A stretch of DNA of 64,000 bases, from the NCBI GenBank assembly GCA_029256105.1, contig JAQSYO010000004.1, positions 186,001 to 250,000 on the forward strand, given 5' to 3'. The translations under genes were made by a program, and so were the position numbers. Shown piece by piece: positions 43,614 through 51,855 of this stretch. Source of the stretch: Herbinix sp. (GTDB lineage: Bacteria; Bacillota; Clostridia; Lachnospirales; Lachnospiraceae). Each line of letters begins with the position of its first letter. The stretch's first letter is position 1. Under the pieces are notes generated by a model. That model had not been told where the DNA came from and made no database searches. It was given only the letters and a program-made list of their open reading frames with translations.

Positions 43614-43913
43614 ATGAGGGAATTGTTTCATCCCACAATTGATCAACTGTGTTTATCCATGATATTAAATGCCCTTGGGGATCCCATTCGTCTTAATATT
43701 ATAAAGAATCTAGCAATTCAGCGCGAAACAACTTGTGCATGTTGCAACATAAATTTAACCAAATCCGCTCTTTCCCATCATTTCAAAGTTCTACGGGAAG
43801 CAGGGTTGATAAATGTAAGAATTGACGGAAAACAGCGATTTCTATCCATTCGATACGACGATTTGGAAGGCAGGTTTCCCGGTTTATTGAATACAATCAT
43901 AAACTGCCTGTAG
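43614..43913 (+). CDS. ArsR-family transcriptional regulator
   Basis: This 99-residue winged-helix protein has LNALGDPIRLNIIKNLA and the recognition helix LTKSALSHHFKVLREAGLINVRIDGKQRFLSI. It has a cysteine group TTCACC before the recognition helix, which could be a metal or thiol sensor (the CxCC order resembles but is not the ArsR ELCVC box). The ATG at 43614 has TAGGAGG upstream. It is divergent from three flavoenzyme genes, so it may be their redox, metal or electrophile-responsive repressor; this is inferred from position. Confidence 0.9.
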   Translation: MRELFHPTIDQLCLSMILNALGDPIRLNIIKNLAIQRETTCACCNINLTKSALSHHFKVLREAGLINVRIDGKQRFLSIRYDDLEGRFPGLLNTIINCL

Positions 43914-44046
43914 ATGGTAGTACCCTAATTTATTTTCTAAAGTAAATTGACAATCATGAATACACTTCCTGTGTAATGCCAGAGTAACAGATTGCTATAA
44001 GAATGCATATGATTTATATAGAAGTAAACAATTGTGGAGAATTATG

Positions 44047-44535
44047 ATGGCAAATTTTCAATCTTATTACGGGATGATTACTATGATTAGTGATTTCTGG
44101 ACAGGAAATGAACAAACAACAGGATGCTATAAATTTATGTCTGTGGAAAATACAAATGGAGGCGTGGTAAATTTCGTAGTGAGACCAGATACTTACTTTG
44201 TAGACCATATAATGATGACCGAAGGTGATATGGTAATCGGATTCTATGATGCAAATCTCCCCGTTCCTTTGATATACCCACCACAATATCAAGCAATTGT
44301 TATGGCTAAAACATCACAACAGCAAAATGTGAAAGTAGACTATTTTAATTCTGAATTGTTAAGTAATGATGGTACTCTAAAATTAAATATTTCCCCTACT
44401 ACCTTAATACTTTTGGAAAACGGTCAACACTTTACTGGAAATCCTGCAAACCGGAATTTAATCGTTGTCTATGGTGCAACCACTAGAAGTATACCCGCCC
44501 AAACCACACCATATCAGATTATAGTTATGTGTTAG
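44047..44535 (+). CDS. Conserved clostridial-type protein of unknown function
   Basis: I do not recognise a named domain. The protein of about 162 residues (MANFQSYYGMITMISDF) appears all-beta, with short hydrophobic strands: NFVVRPDTYFVDHIMM, GDMVIGFYDANLPVPLIYPP and YQAIVMAKTS. It has no signal peptide or membrane segment. A proline-rich YPPQ loop follows the fourth strand. The start is between ATG 44044 and ATG 44047; GGAG is better spaced for 44047. A TTGACA at 43947 may belong to its promoter. Its neighbours give no pathway clue. An OB- or SH3-like fold is only a guess. Confidence 0.7.
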   Translation: MANFQSYYGMITMISDFWTGNEQTTGCYKFMSVENTNGGVVNFVVRPDTYFVDHIMMTEGDMVIGFYDANLPVPLIYPPQYQAIVMAKTSQQQNVKVDYFNSELLSNDGTLKLNISPTTLILLENGQHFTGNPANRNLIVVYGATTRSIPAQTTPYQIIVMC

Positions 44536-44658
44536 ATATTTAAGAAACTTTAATATTTTTAGATTGGATGCATCAATTAAGTCGCTTCAATATACCGTCT
44601 CATCCTAGTAAAGTTTTGTAGGCTGATTATTTATATATTACGATGCTTTTTATACGCT

Positions 44659-45417
44659 TTATATTAAAAGTTTTAAAGCTGCTATTGCTGTCATGACAAT
44701 AACCAGATAGCGAAAATATTTCTCATTAATTTTTTTTAATATAAAAAATCCCAAGATAGCACCAATCGTAATTATTGGTATCATCAAAACAGTGATGGTC
44801 AATGACTTTATTCCAATATTGTGCCATACAAAAATTTGAAGCGGTATCTTTGTAAAGTTGATAATAAAGAAAAACCAAGCATTTGTTCCCATAAAGTTGT
44901 TTTTCTTAAAACCTAGTGCTAATAAATAGACACTAAAAATCGGACCAGCTGCATTTCCAATCATGGAAGCGAAACCACTAAGTATTCCTACAAGGATATA
45001 AAACCAAGCATCACTTGGCACAATGAAATTTTTACCCTTCTTTTCTGTATAAACTAAAATACTCAAACAAAATAGGACAATGACTCCAATCAACATTACA
45101 AATGTCTTATCACTAATATAATTACCAACAATGACGCCTAACGCCAGTCCAATAAATGCCCATGGCAAAGGCGTTATGACATTTCTCCACTCCACACTCC
45201 GGCGATAATATAGTATCGCAAAGATATCTCCCACTAATAGCATGGGTAACATAATTCCTGTAGAATCCCTACCACCGAAGGCACTGGCAAGAATAGGTAT
45301 AGCCAACATCATAACTCCACCAATTCCTGTCTTTGAAAATCCAATTAAAAAGGCTGTAATAATAACCGTTATCCACTGTATCAAATTTAAATCTAGCATT
45401 TGAATAAAAGAACTCAT
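44659..45417 (-). CDS. TSUP/TauE-SafE family membrane permease
   Basis: This 252-residue protein has about eight membrane segments and the family's two half-repeats: GFSKTGIGGVMMLAIPILAS at the start and GFASMIGNAAGPIFSVYLLALGF in the second half. Family members export or import sulfur compounds such as sulfite, sulfoacetate or taurine breakdown products. No substrate can be named here. The ATG at 45417 stands 66 bases beyond the nucleotidyltransferase gene on the same strand. Confidence 0.9.
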   Translation of the reverse strand: MSSFIQMLDLNLIQWITVIITAFLIGFSKTGIGGVMMLAIPILASAFGGRDSTGIMLPMLLVGDIFAILYYRRSVEWRNVITPLPWAFIGLALGVIVGNYISDKTFVMLIGVIVLFCLSILVYTEKKGKNFIVPSDAWFYILVGILSGFASMIGNAAGPIFSVYLLALGFKKNNFMGTNAWFFFIINFTKIPLQIFVWHNIGIKSLTITVLMIPIITIGAILGFFILKKINEKYFRYLVIVMTAIAALKLLI

Positions 45418-45483
45418 TTTTCTACTCCCATTCTCTTTTGTGATTCAACTTCACTTACAAGTTTAATTAATAATGCTCTTAAT

Positions 45484-46314
45484 TTATATTTTAGTTACTA
45501 AAGTATCAATCTCATTATGAAGCTCCTCCAGAATTTGATAAGCTTTTTCTGTATTTCCATCTGCAAGTAGCTTATAGGAAGCATTAACTCTTATTTCCAT
45601 ATCAATTGGCTTTCGTATAAGATTATTAACACCTTTTAGAGCTCCTTTTTCATTCATTAAATAACAGCCGTTTAGAGCAAACACTACCTCAACCCATGAG
45701 CAAACTGCTTTAAAAACAGAACCTAAGGCATAGTTAATATCACCTCTAAATGCTGCTTTTCTCCCACAAGAAATAGAAAACCAAGCTTCCCATAAGAATT
45801 TCTTTATCACAGCTTCACTCATTTGAGGTGAATACTGACCCTTTGAGTAGAGCAGATCCTTCAGCTTATTAAGCGCCATCGTTTCATCCTGCCATAATAG
45901 CTTACAGTAATTTGTTTCAGCTGCGTATATCGTATTGACAAAACCGAAAGGGTGACCTGCCTGATAATCAATTGTTATATTCCCTTCAATGCAATCCAGC
46001 ACAACTTTTTCAACTTGTTTAATATCTCGGAGAAGAATATCCACTTGTGTACTCTGGACGGTTAACCATGCTCCTCCGTTAATCCACGGCCCCCATTGAC
46101 CTGGGAGACTTAATAAGTCATCTTTGTGTTCATCATCCAATTCTTTCAAACATTGTGCAAGAGCAACGATATCCAATTTATCTGTATCGTAATAAAGTCC
46201 TATATCATAATCGGATTTAGTATCCGCTGTTCCCCTGCTTTGAGAACCGCCAAGAGCAATAGCTTTAACTCCTTGAATTCTAGATAAAGGTATGACAATA
46301 TTATTTAATTGCAT
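45484..46314 (-). CDS. Nucleotidyltransferase-domain protein
   Basis: This 276-residue protein begins with a minimal nucleotidyltransferase domain (VKAIALGGSQSRGTADTKSDYDIGLYYD), with the GGS loop and DxD carboxylates, followed by a helical domain with DUF4037-like features (FLWEAWFSISCGRKAAFRGDINYALGSVFKAVCSWVEVVFALNG). Relatives include aminoglycoside- and lincosamide-type nucleotidyltransferases, but most are uncharacterised. The ATG at 46314 has only a weak site. An antibiotic-modifying role is possible but not supported directly. Confidence 0.82.
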   Translation of the reverse strand: MQLNNIVIPLSRIQGVKAIALGGSQSRGTADTKSDYDIGLYYDTDKLDIVALAQCLKELDDEHKDDLLSLPGQWGPWINGGAWLTVQSTQVDILLRDIKQVEKVVLDCIEGNITIDYQAGHPFGFVNTIYAAETNYCKLLWQDETMALNKLKDLLYSKGQYSPQMSEAVIKKFLWEAWFSISCGRKAAFRGDINYALGSVFKAVCSWVEVVFALNGCYLMNEKGALKGVNNLIRKPIDMEIRVNASYKLLADGNTEKAYQILEELHNEIDTLVTKI

Positions 46315-46345
46315 ATATTACCTCCTATAATTACATTAACCATTG

Positions 46346-46485
46346 TATATGACATTAATACTTTATCCATCTCATATGACATAATACTTTACCCACCTCA
46401 TATGAACATTATTACTTTATCCATCTCATATGACATAATACTTTACCCACCTCATATGACATTATTACTTTATCCATCTCATATA
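46346..46485. repeat. Tandem minisatellite of alternating 26- and 27/28-base units
   Basis: Five units lie head to tail: 46346-46372, 46373-46398, 46399-46426, 46427-46452 and 46453-46479, with a partial sixth. They alternate between a form ending TTTATCCATCT and one ending TTTACCCACCT, each starting CATATGAC or close, so the higher-order unit is about 54 bases. It lies just upstream of the nucleotidyltransferase gene. No spacers exist, so it is not a CRISPR. Confidence 0.9.
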
Positions 46486-46632
46486 ATATTCGTTTACATT
46501 ATAATATCATCTTTATATCAAAATTTCCAGTTCGAAAGATCAAGTAATTATGTTGTTCCATTATTTACTTAAAAATAAGATCAAATTTATTGAAGGTTTC
46601 TTATAACTCATCTCCTTAGAAACAATTAAAAA

Positions 46633-46674
46633 TCTCCCCATTGGACACATCACATAGTGAGAGGTGCGGGGAGA
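46633..46674 (-). terminator. Terminator after the chitin-locus permease genes
   Basis: TCTCCCC (46633-46639) pairs with GGGGAGA (46668-46674), and the loop contains a further weak CAC..GTG pairing. On the minus strand the stem is followed by TTTTTAATT. It lies 62 bases beyond the 46736 stop. Confidence 0.75.
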
Positions 46675-46735
46675 CTTTATTTATATAATATTTAATTTCT
46701 TGTTTAAATCTAAAATAATTTCTATTATGTCCAAA

Positions 46736-47584
46736 TTATTCCTTCACACCGCCCAATGCAACGCCTGCTATTATATACTTAGACAATGCGAAATATACCA
46801 CAAATAGTGGTAACACCGTCAGCGATAATCCTAAATACACTGAGCCAAACTCAGTTTTATAGATATCACCTCTCAGTAGACTTACCATTATCGGCATTGT
46901 ATATTTATCCTTGTCAGTAAGTAAGATCAACGGCATAAACAGATTGTTCCAACTACCTACAAACGAAAAAATCGCCTGCGTCGCGATAGCGGGTTTCATT
47001 ATTGGTATAATAATCCTATTGAAGATATTAAATTCACCAGCACCGTCAATACGTGCTGAATTTACAATATCAATTTGTAGTGAGGCTAGTAAGTATTGTC
47101 GCATAAAGAACACCGTTGCAGGTGCTGCGATCGCAGGCAATATTAGTGGTAAAAAATTATTTGTCATATGAATGCTATACATAAACTGGTAAAATCCGAT
47201 ACTTGTTACCTGTGCTGGTATCATCATTATAGCCAATATAAACGAGAAAAAAGGTTGACGCAACCTCCAGTCATAGACTATTAAGGCATATGCAGTAAGT
47301 GACGAGAAATACACCGTAAGGCCTGTTACTCCTCCGGAGATTATCATCGAATTAATGAATCCTTTCACCGGATTAAAGCTCTTACCAATCAGTACTTGTA
47401 AATTGCTCAATAAATACTTCGAAGGCAATAGTGATATTGCATGCTGCTGTATCTCGAATGTTCCGCGTGTAGCATTCATAAACATAATCCAAAACGGTAA
47501 TACGCTTAAAATCACCAAGAAAATGCAGACAACGTAAATAACTATTCTCATTATTAAACGGGAGATGTTTTTTCCATGACTCAT
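46736..47584 (-). CDS. Carbohydrate ABC transporter permease (MalG type)
   Basis: This 282-residue protein has about six membrane segments and the binding-protein-dependent transport EAA loop in ARIDGAGEFNIFNRIIIPIMKPAIATQ, followed by a C-terminal KYIIAGVALGGVKE ending typical of MalG-type sugar permeases. Its ATG overlaps the stop of the MalF-type gene by four bases (ATGA). The ATPase is not encoded nearby; such CUT1 importers often borrow a shared MsmK-like ATPase. The adjacent chitinases suggest chito-oligosaccharide uptake. Confidence 0.92.
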   Translation of the reverse strand: MSHGKNISRLIMRIVIYVVCIFLVILSVLPFWIMFMNATRGTFEIQQHAISLLPSKYLLSNLQVLIGKSFNPVKGFINSMIISGGVTGLTVYFSSLTAYALIVYDWRLRQPFFSFILAIMMIPAQVTSIGFYQFMYSIHMTNNFLPLILPAIAAPATVFFMRQYLLASLQIDIVNSARIDGAGEFNIFNRIIIPIMKPAIATQAIFSFVGSWNNLFMPLILLTDKDKYTMPIMVSLLRGDIYKTEFGSVYLGLSLTVLPLFVVYFALSKYIIAGVALGGVKE

Positions 47585-48561
47585 GTTGACGACCCCCTTG
47601 CTGCCTTCTTAGCTTTTTTAATTGATTTCATATAGGCTTTCTTTTCTTTATTAAGCTGTGCTGCGTATTTGTCACGCATAATATAGAATACGATAGACGA
47701 TAGTATCGCAATAATAATAAACATAATCATACTTGCTGCTGAAGCGCGGTTATACATGTAGCTTCCACTAAATGCTTGATTATAAATGAATACACTTGTC
47801 GTAAGTGTAGCACTGTCTGGACCACCTTGTAAAAACATTTTTGGAATATCGAACATTTGTAAACCGCCGATCATACTCGTAATCAGCGTATAGACCAGTA
47901 TCGTCCTCACGTTCGGAAGGGTTATACGGAAGAACGTTTGAATACCTGATGCACCGTCTACCTCCGCCGCCTCAAAAAGTTCAGGGTTCATACCTAAAAC
48001 ACCCGATATAAGCACTATCATTGTATACCCGTACCACATCCAGAATTGGATGAAGGCCACGATTCCCCTTGCTGTCCACTTATTGATAAGAAAATTCACC
48101 GCTTCATCGGACAAGCCAAGTGTCTTGTAAATGTCGTTGACAGGTCCCATCGGGTAACCAAACAACGAGTTAAACAATATAGCTATCGTTGCAGCCGTTA
48201 TTATATTCGGCATATAGAACAATACTTTAAATGCACCCTGACCCTTTACCTTGCGCCGATTATTGGTAAACCATGCGGTGAGAAGAAGCGCAAGTAGGAT
48301 TTGTGGAACGAAGTTGAATATCCAAATGATAGCCGTATTTGATAATGACTTCTGAAAAGATGGGTTTTTTAAAATCAGAACGAAATTCTGAAATGGATTT
48401 TCTAAGAAATGAAAATCTGTTCTACCCATGCCTTTGAAATCGGTAAAACCAATAACGATGGTATAAATTGTGGGATATAATGAAAAAATAAGGAACGCAA
48501 GCACAAAAGGTATGCAAAAAATATACCCGTATTTAGCGTAGCTAACACTCTTACGTCGCAT
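47581..48561 (-). CDS. Carbohydrate ABC transporter permease (MalF type)
   Basis: This 326-residue protein has about six membrane segments and the EAA loop ELFEAAEVDGASGIQTFFRITLPN of CUT1 sugar permeases. The C-terminus is rich in Lys (AQLNKEKKAYMKSIKKAKKAAR). It should form the channel with the MalG-type partner next to it. The ATG at 48561 has TGGAGG upstream. It lies 173 bases after the binding-protein gene, with two hairpins between them that probably give the binding protein more transcript. Confidence 0.92.
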   Translation of the reverse strand: MRRKSVSYAKYGYIFCIPFVLAFLIFSLYPTIYTIVIGFTDFKGMGRTDFHFLENPFQNFVLILKNPSFQKSLSNTAIIWIFNFVPQILLALLLTAWFTNNRRKVKGQGAFKVLFYMPNIITAATIAILFNSLFGYPMGPVNDIYKTLGLSDEAVNFLINKWTARGIVAFIQFWMWYGYTMIVLISGVLGMNPELFEAAEVDGASGIQTFFRITLPNVRTILVYTLITSMIGGLQMFDIPKMFLQGGPDSATLTTSVFIYNQAFSGSYMYNRASAASMIMFIIIAILSSIVFYIMRDKYAAQLNKEKKAYMKSIKKAKKAARGSST

Positions 48562-48616
48562 AAGCGTTCACCTCCAGTAAATTAGTAATTTTTATTTGTA
48601 ATAATGAAACATAGAG

Positions 48617-48640
48617 ATTATGCAAGCTTGCTTGCATAAT
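48617..48640. other. Perfect hairpin upstream of the MalF-type gene
   Basis: ATTATGCAAGC (48617-48627) and GCTTGCATAAT (48630-48640) are perfectly complementary with a two-base loop. With the hairpin at 48688-48721 it lies in the gap between binding-protein and permease genes and may stabilise the upstream message or act as an operator. Confidence 0.6.
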
Positions 48641-48687
48641 CGATTGGAGCAAAAGATCATGATTGCTTCCATTTGCGTTATAAATTT

Positions 48688-48721
48688 CAGGGGCGGTCGA
48701 AAAGTCATCCTCCCACCCCTG
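48688..48721 (-). terminator. Partial terminator or processing hairpin after the binding-protein gene
   Basis: CAGGGGCGG (48688-48696) pairs with CCACCCCTG (48713-48721), allowing one G-U pair, just after the stop at 48735. The following minus-strand bases are only moderately T-rich, so read-through to the permeases is expected. Confidence 0.6.
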
Positions 48722-48734
48722 ATTACAGGTTAAA

Positions 48735-50147
48735 TTATTCTACAACAACGTCAAGATTATCAGATACATCTTGTTTAAAGTCGGCAATAGCCTGTTCACG
48801 TGTTTTATTCCCAGCAGTGTACTCTCGTACCTGATTACGCCAGTAGGTGTTGATTGATTCGTCATATTGTGTTAAATTCTTTCCAGTTGCAAATTGACCA
48901 GCAGGAACGAATACATCAAACATATTCTGTCCGCCTAAGAATTTAAGTGAACCGTCAGATTTCTTCATAACTGTACCGGAAGCAACAGTATCTTTTGTTC
49001 CATCAGGTCCGTTAAGGGTACCATTTGCCCAGAAATACTGGAGTCCAGTTTCAGAGCTATCAAGTGTAATCCACTCAATGATGTCACCAACAGCAGCTTT
49101 AACCTTGCTGTCCTTGTTAGCGAGAACATAGGAACCGCCCCAGAAGAAGCCAACTGGTGATTCAGCTACAGCCCAGTCACCGTAGGTACCTTCGCCAGGT
49201 TGCGTACCGCCGGAATTGCCAGCCATAACATAGTTAATAAGCCATGCAGGACCGAAGAAACCGAAGATCTTCTGTGCGCCAGCATCTTTCATATCAGCAA
49301 ACCAAGCATCTTGCCAGTCTGTTGTATCATTGTGATAACCGTTATCCTTGAGTTTTTTGGAAAGGTCTAAGAATGCTTCACGCTTAGGATCGATGAAAAG
49401 TTTACCATCAACAATCCAAGGCTTCTCGGAGCTGTTCTCAACAGCGTGCCATATATCACCATCGCCAGAGACAATACCATAGCCTTTTGCTTTCAACTCA
49501 GCTGCTGCTGCGAAGAACTTATCCCAACCAGGACCGATTTTGTCTTTGATGGTAGCAGAATCGTCTGTGCCCCAGACATCTTTCGCGATGGATCTACGAT
49601 AGATATACGCGCCACCTGTCGCCTGATAACCTAGACCAACAAGCTTACCATCCGGATTTGTTCCGATGTCGATTGTATACTGAGCGATGTCAGCTTCTTT
49701 AAGTTTAGCCGCTACATCTATGCCGAGGTCTTCATAAGGAGCAGCATACTTGTATGCGTCGCCTTGTGTATACTTCAGTACAAATGCACCTTCTGCAACA
49801 AATATGTCAGGTGCATCTGCTCCGCCGGCTGCAAGAGCAGCGTCGAGAGCGGGTTGATAAGCACCCTCTGTAGTAGCAATAATGGTTGTTTTGATTTCAT
49901 AAGGAAAATCAGGGTGAAGTTCCTTATACTTATCGAGCATTTTAGGAACTTCGTCGGTGAAGCTCCAAAGGTTAATGACTTTGACATCTGGATCGTTGGT
50001 AGCTTCCGGCGCAGCTACTGTCGTTGGTGTTTCCTCAGTAGGACTTTTAGTCGGTGAGTCTGTGGTGTTGTCAGCTTTGCCGCATCCTGTTAATGTCATA
50101 GACATAACGAATACGCAAGCGAGTAATAAAGCTAAAATACGTTTCAT
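48735..50147 (-). CDS. Extracellular sugar-binding lipoprotein (family 1) of the chitin locus
   Basis: This protein of about 470 residues begins MKRILALLLACVFVMSMTLTGC, a lipoprotein signal with lipobox LTGC, followed by a Ser/Thr/Pro/Glu-rich linker and a solute-binding domain (INLWSFTDEVPKMLDKYKELHP, AGGADAPDIFVAEGAFVLKYT, WEW-type aromatic patches). It should bind an oligosaccharide and deliver it to the MalFG-type permease downstream. The neighbouring chitinases and AraC regulator point to chito-oligosaccharides; this is inference. The ATG at 50147 has GAGGAGGG upstream; the TTG at 50162 would swallow that site. Confidence 0.92.
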   Translation of the reverse strand: MKRILALLLACVFVMSMTLTGCGKADNTTDSPTKSPTEETPTTVAAPEATNDPDVKVINLWSFTDEVPKMLDKYKELHPDFPYEIKTTIIATTEGAYQPALDAALAAGGADAPDIFVAEGAFVLKYTQGDAYKYAAPYEDLGIDVAAKLKEADIAQYTIDIGTNPDGKLVGLGYQATGGAYIYRRSIAKDVWGTDDSATIKDKIGPGWDKFFAAAAELKAKGYGIVSGDGDIWHAVENSSEKPWIVDGKLFIDPKREAFLDLSKKLKDNGYHNDTTDWQDAWFADMKDAGAQKIFGFFGPAWLINYVMAGNSGGTQPGEGTYGDWAVAESPVGFFWGGSYVLANKDSKVKAAVGDIIEWITLDSSETGLQYFWANGTLNGPDGTKDTVASGTVMKKSDGSLKFLGGQNMFDVFVPAGQFATGKNLTQYDESINTYWRNQVREYTAGNKTREQAIADFKQDVSDNLDVVVE

Positions 50148-50275
50148 AGTTACCCTCCTCAAATTTTGTAAAATTATAGTTTACTTTAGAATTATATCCG
50201 ATAACTTTCAGACAGGCTCCTTGGTTTTTGCTATCTTCTTATCAAATATTGCTAATCTCATCATTTTTTGTGTAT

Positions 50276-50426
50276 AATATACAATTTTTAAAATTTCATC
50301 CATATTTTTACTGCTGTTTTTCATAAGTAAACTAATTTTAGTACTACAATAATTGGTAATATTTGATAATTATGCAGAACCTATATAAAAATATGTTGTC
50401 CAAATAATTAAAAAATATACAATTTT
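50276..50426. promoter_or_regulatory. Upstream region of the binding-protein gene with a 13-base direct repeat
   Basis: AATATACAATTTT occurs at 50276-50288 and again at 50414-50426 on the plus strand, in the 306-base gap between the binding-protein gene and the AraC gene. The copies could be AraC-family sites. No perfect -35/-10 pair is evident; TATTAT on the minus strand near 50277 is a candidate -10. Confidence 0.4.
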
Positions 50427-50453
50427 GATATTACACGATATTGTGGTACAGTT

Positions 50454-51314
50454 CTATATTTCGTAAAGTGATTTATACTCTGAGGGAGTGCAACGATTTT
50501 TGGCTTTAAACACACGATTAAACGTCGCTAGGCTGCTAAAGCCTGATTTCATAGCAATTTGCATAATAGATAAATCAGGCTCAATCATTAATTTCTCAGC
50601 AAATATGATTCTTTGGTTAATTAAATAATCATAACAGGATATGTTCATTATTTTCTTAAAAAGGCGCGCAAAATGATATTTACTAAAGCCTGCTATTTTT
50701 GCAATGTCTTCCATCTTTATATTCTCGGTGCAATGTTCATTAATGTAATTGCATACATTAAAAAACAAATCAACGTATTCATGCTGTTTTTGGTTTTTCA
50801 TTTTTGAGAACATATCATTTCTATTAATATAATTCCTTCCTAGCGTGGTAAAAAAACGGATGAGCATCGAATAAGCCGAGGCTTCTCTAAAGGGCTGCGT
50901 TGAAAAATATTCCTCAGTAATATTCAGAATAAGCGATGAAAGCTCTTTATGTATATCGGGCATTGAAGCAGGAGTAACGGTTACGCATGGACGGAACATA
51001 TGAAATGCTGAATCGAAACCATACAGGCTATAGAAAAGAGCACTGTCAAACTGCAGTATGATTCGATAACCGATGGGTGGGGCATATAACTGATGCAGTT
51101 CACCCGGTGGGATAATGATAATATCTTCCGGATTCAGATTGTATATTGTTTCATTTATGAAGACCTTATAACTATTCTCAATGGGCATAATGATTTCATA
51201 GTCCATATGCCAGTGTTGCGGGTAATCTTCATACTCCTTGTTCAGATAGATTCGAATTTTAAAATCCCCGTGGTAATCCACAAATTCATGAATTCCATTT
51301 AAAATTTCAATCAA
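50454..51314 (-). CDS. AraC-family regulator (cupin plus AraC domain)
   Basis: This 286-residue protein has an N-terminal cupin-like sensing domain (HWHMDYEIIMPIENSYKVFINETIYNL, IIIPPGELHQLYAPP) and a C-terminal AraC double helix-turn-helix (IKMEDIAKIAGFSKYHFARLFKKIM and IMQIAMKSGFSSLATFNRVFKAKNRCTPSEYK). Unlike YesN it has no receiver domain, so it should bind a sugar directly. The start is TTG at 51314, eight bases after AAGGAGG, with no ATG nearby. It lies between the importer and the chitinases and probably controls both. Confidence 0.92.
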   Translation of the reverse strand: MIEILNGIHEFVDYHGDFKIRIYLNKEYEDYPQHWHMDYEIIMPIENSYKVFINETIYNLNPEDIIIIPPGELHQLYAPPIGYRIILQFDSALFYSLYGFDSAFHMFRPCVTVTPASMPDIHKELSSLILNITEEYFSTQPFREASAYSMLIRFFTTLGRNYINRNDMFSKMKNQKQHEYVDLFFNVCNYINEHCTENIKMEDIAKIAGFSKYHFARLFKKIMNISCYDYLINQRIIFAEKLMIEPDLSIMQIAMKSGFSSLATFNRVFKAKNRCTPSEYKSLYEI

Positions 51315-51603
51315 TTAAATAACCTCCTTATTTAGGCTTGACATTATTATTTGACCGTGCCTCAAACGATCCGGTGAATGCCAGCAATGTGTTCTTAATT
51401 ATTTATATCCCTCAACATAAACATATCACAAAGATTATAATATGTAAACTTTTGTTTGTATACTAAATAAATTAATACATCCATTGTGAACCTTTCCCCA
51501 AATCAAGTACTGTTACTATTAATTGCTATCGCAAGTAAAATCAAAGTTTATTACAGTTATACCAATTACACCAAAATCAAACAATAAATGCCAACTTATT
51601 CTA

Positions 51604-51631
51604 TTGACATGAGCTTGTCTCCTGATACAAT
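51604..51631 (+). promoter_or_regulatory. Sigma-A promoter of the chitinase operon
   Basis: TTGACA (51604-51609) and TACAAT (51626-51631) are 16 bases apart. The predicted message would have a leader of about 215 bases before the first chitinase. The remaining AT-rich sequence from 51315 to 51603 contains the AraC promoter region and shows no other recognised element. Confidence 0.75.
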
Positions 51632-51777
51632 AAAATTGTAAATATTTAACATATGCTTAATAGAAAGAACATTATAGTATGAATGCTCTTTCGAAACACT
51701 TATCTACTATTTATTATCCATCGACTGAATTGTAGGGCTTGGAATGCCTTTCATTGTAACCTGCAGGAGGTGATCGA

Positions 51778-51804
51778 TTGGCCGTAGCTATTGGTTTCAG
51801 GTAA
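51778..51804 (+). other. Possible 8-codon leader ORF with a full-length Shine-Dalgarno
   Basis: AGGAGGTGATC (51765-51775) is complementary to the end of 16S rRNA over its whole length. Two bases later a TTG starts a frame that would read MAVAIGFR and stop at 51802. The site lies about 90 bases upstream of the chitinase start. Whether it is translated is unknown; a GTG inside the site reads into a stop after five codons. Confidence 0.35.
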
Positions 51805-51855
51805 AGATACCATTAACCTTATCGAGATAGTAAAATATGGAAAGGAGTTAAGAGC

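Noticed and set aside
46346-46485. CRISPR array
   Set aside because: The units are directly adjacent with no unique spacers, and no cas gene is present.
46309-46572. Plus-strand frame encoding a repeated YDIILYPPH peptide
   Set aside because: It is a read-through of the 46346-46485 minisatellite with no ribosome site and no protein-like composition.
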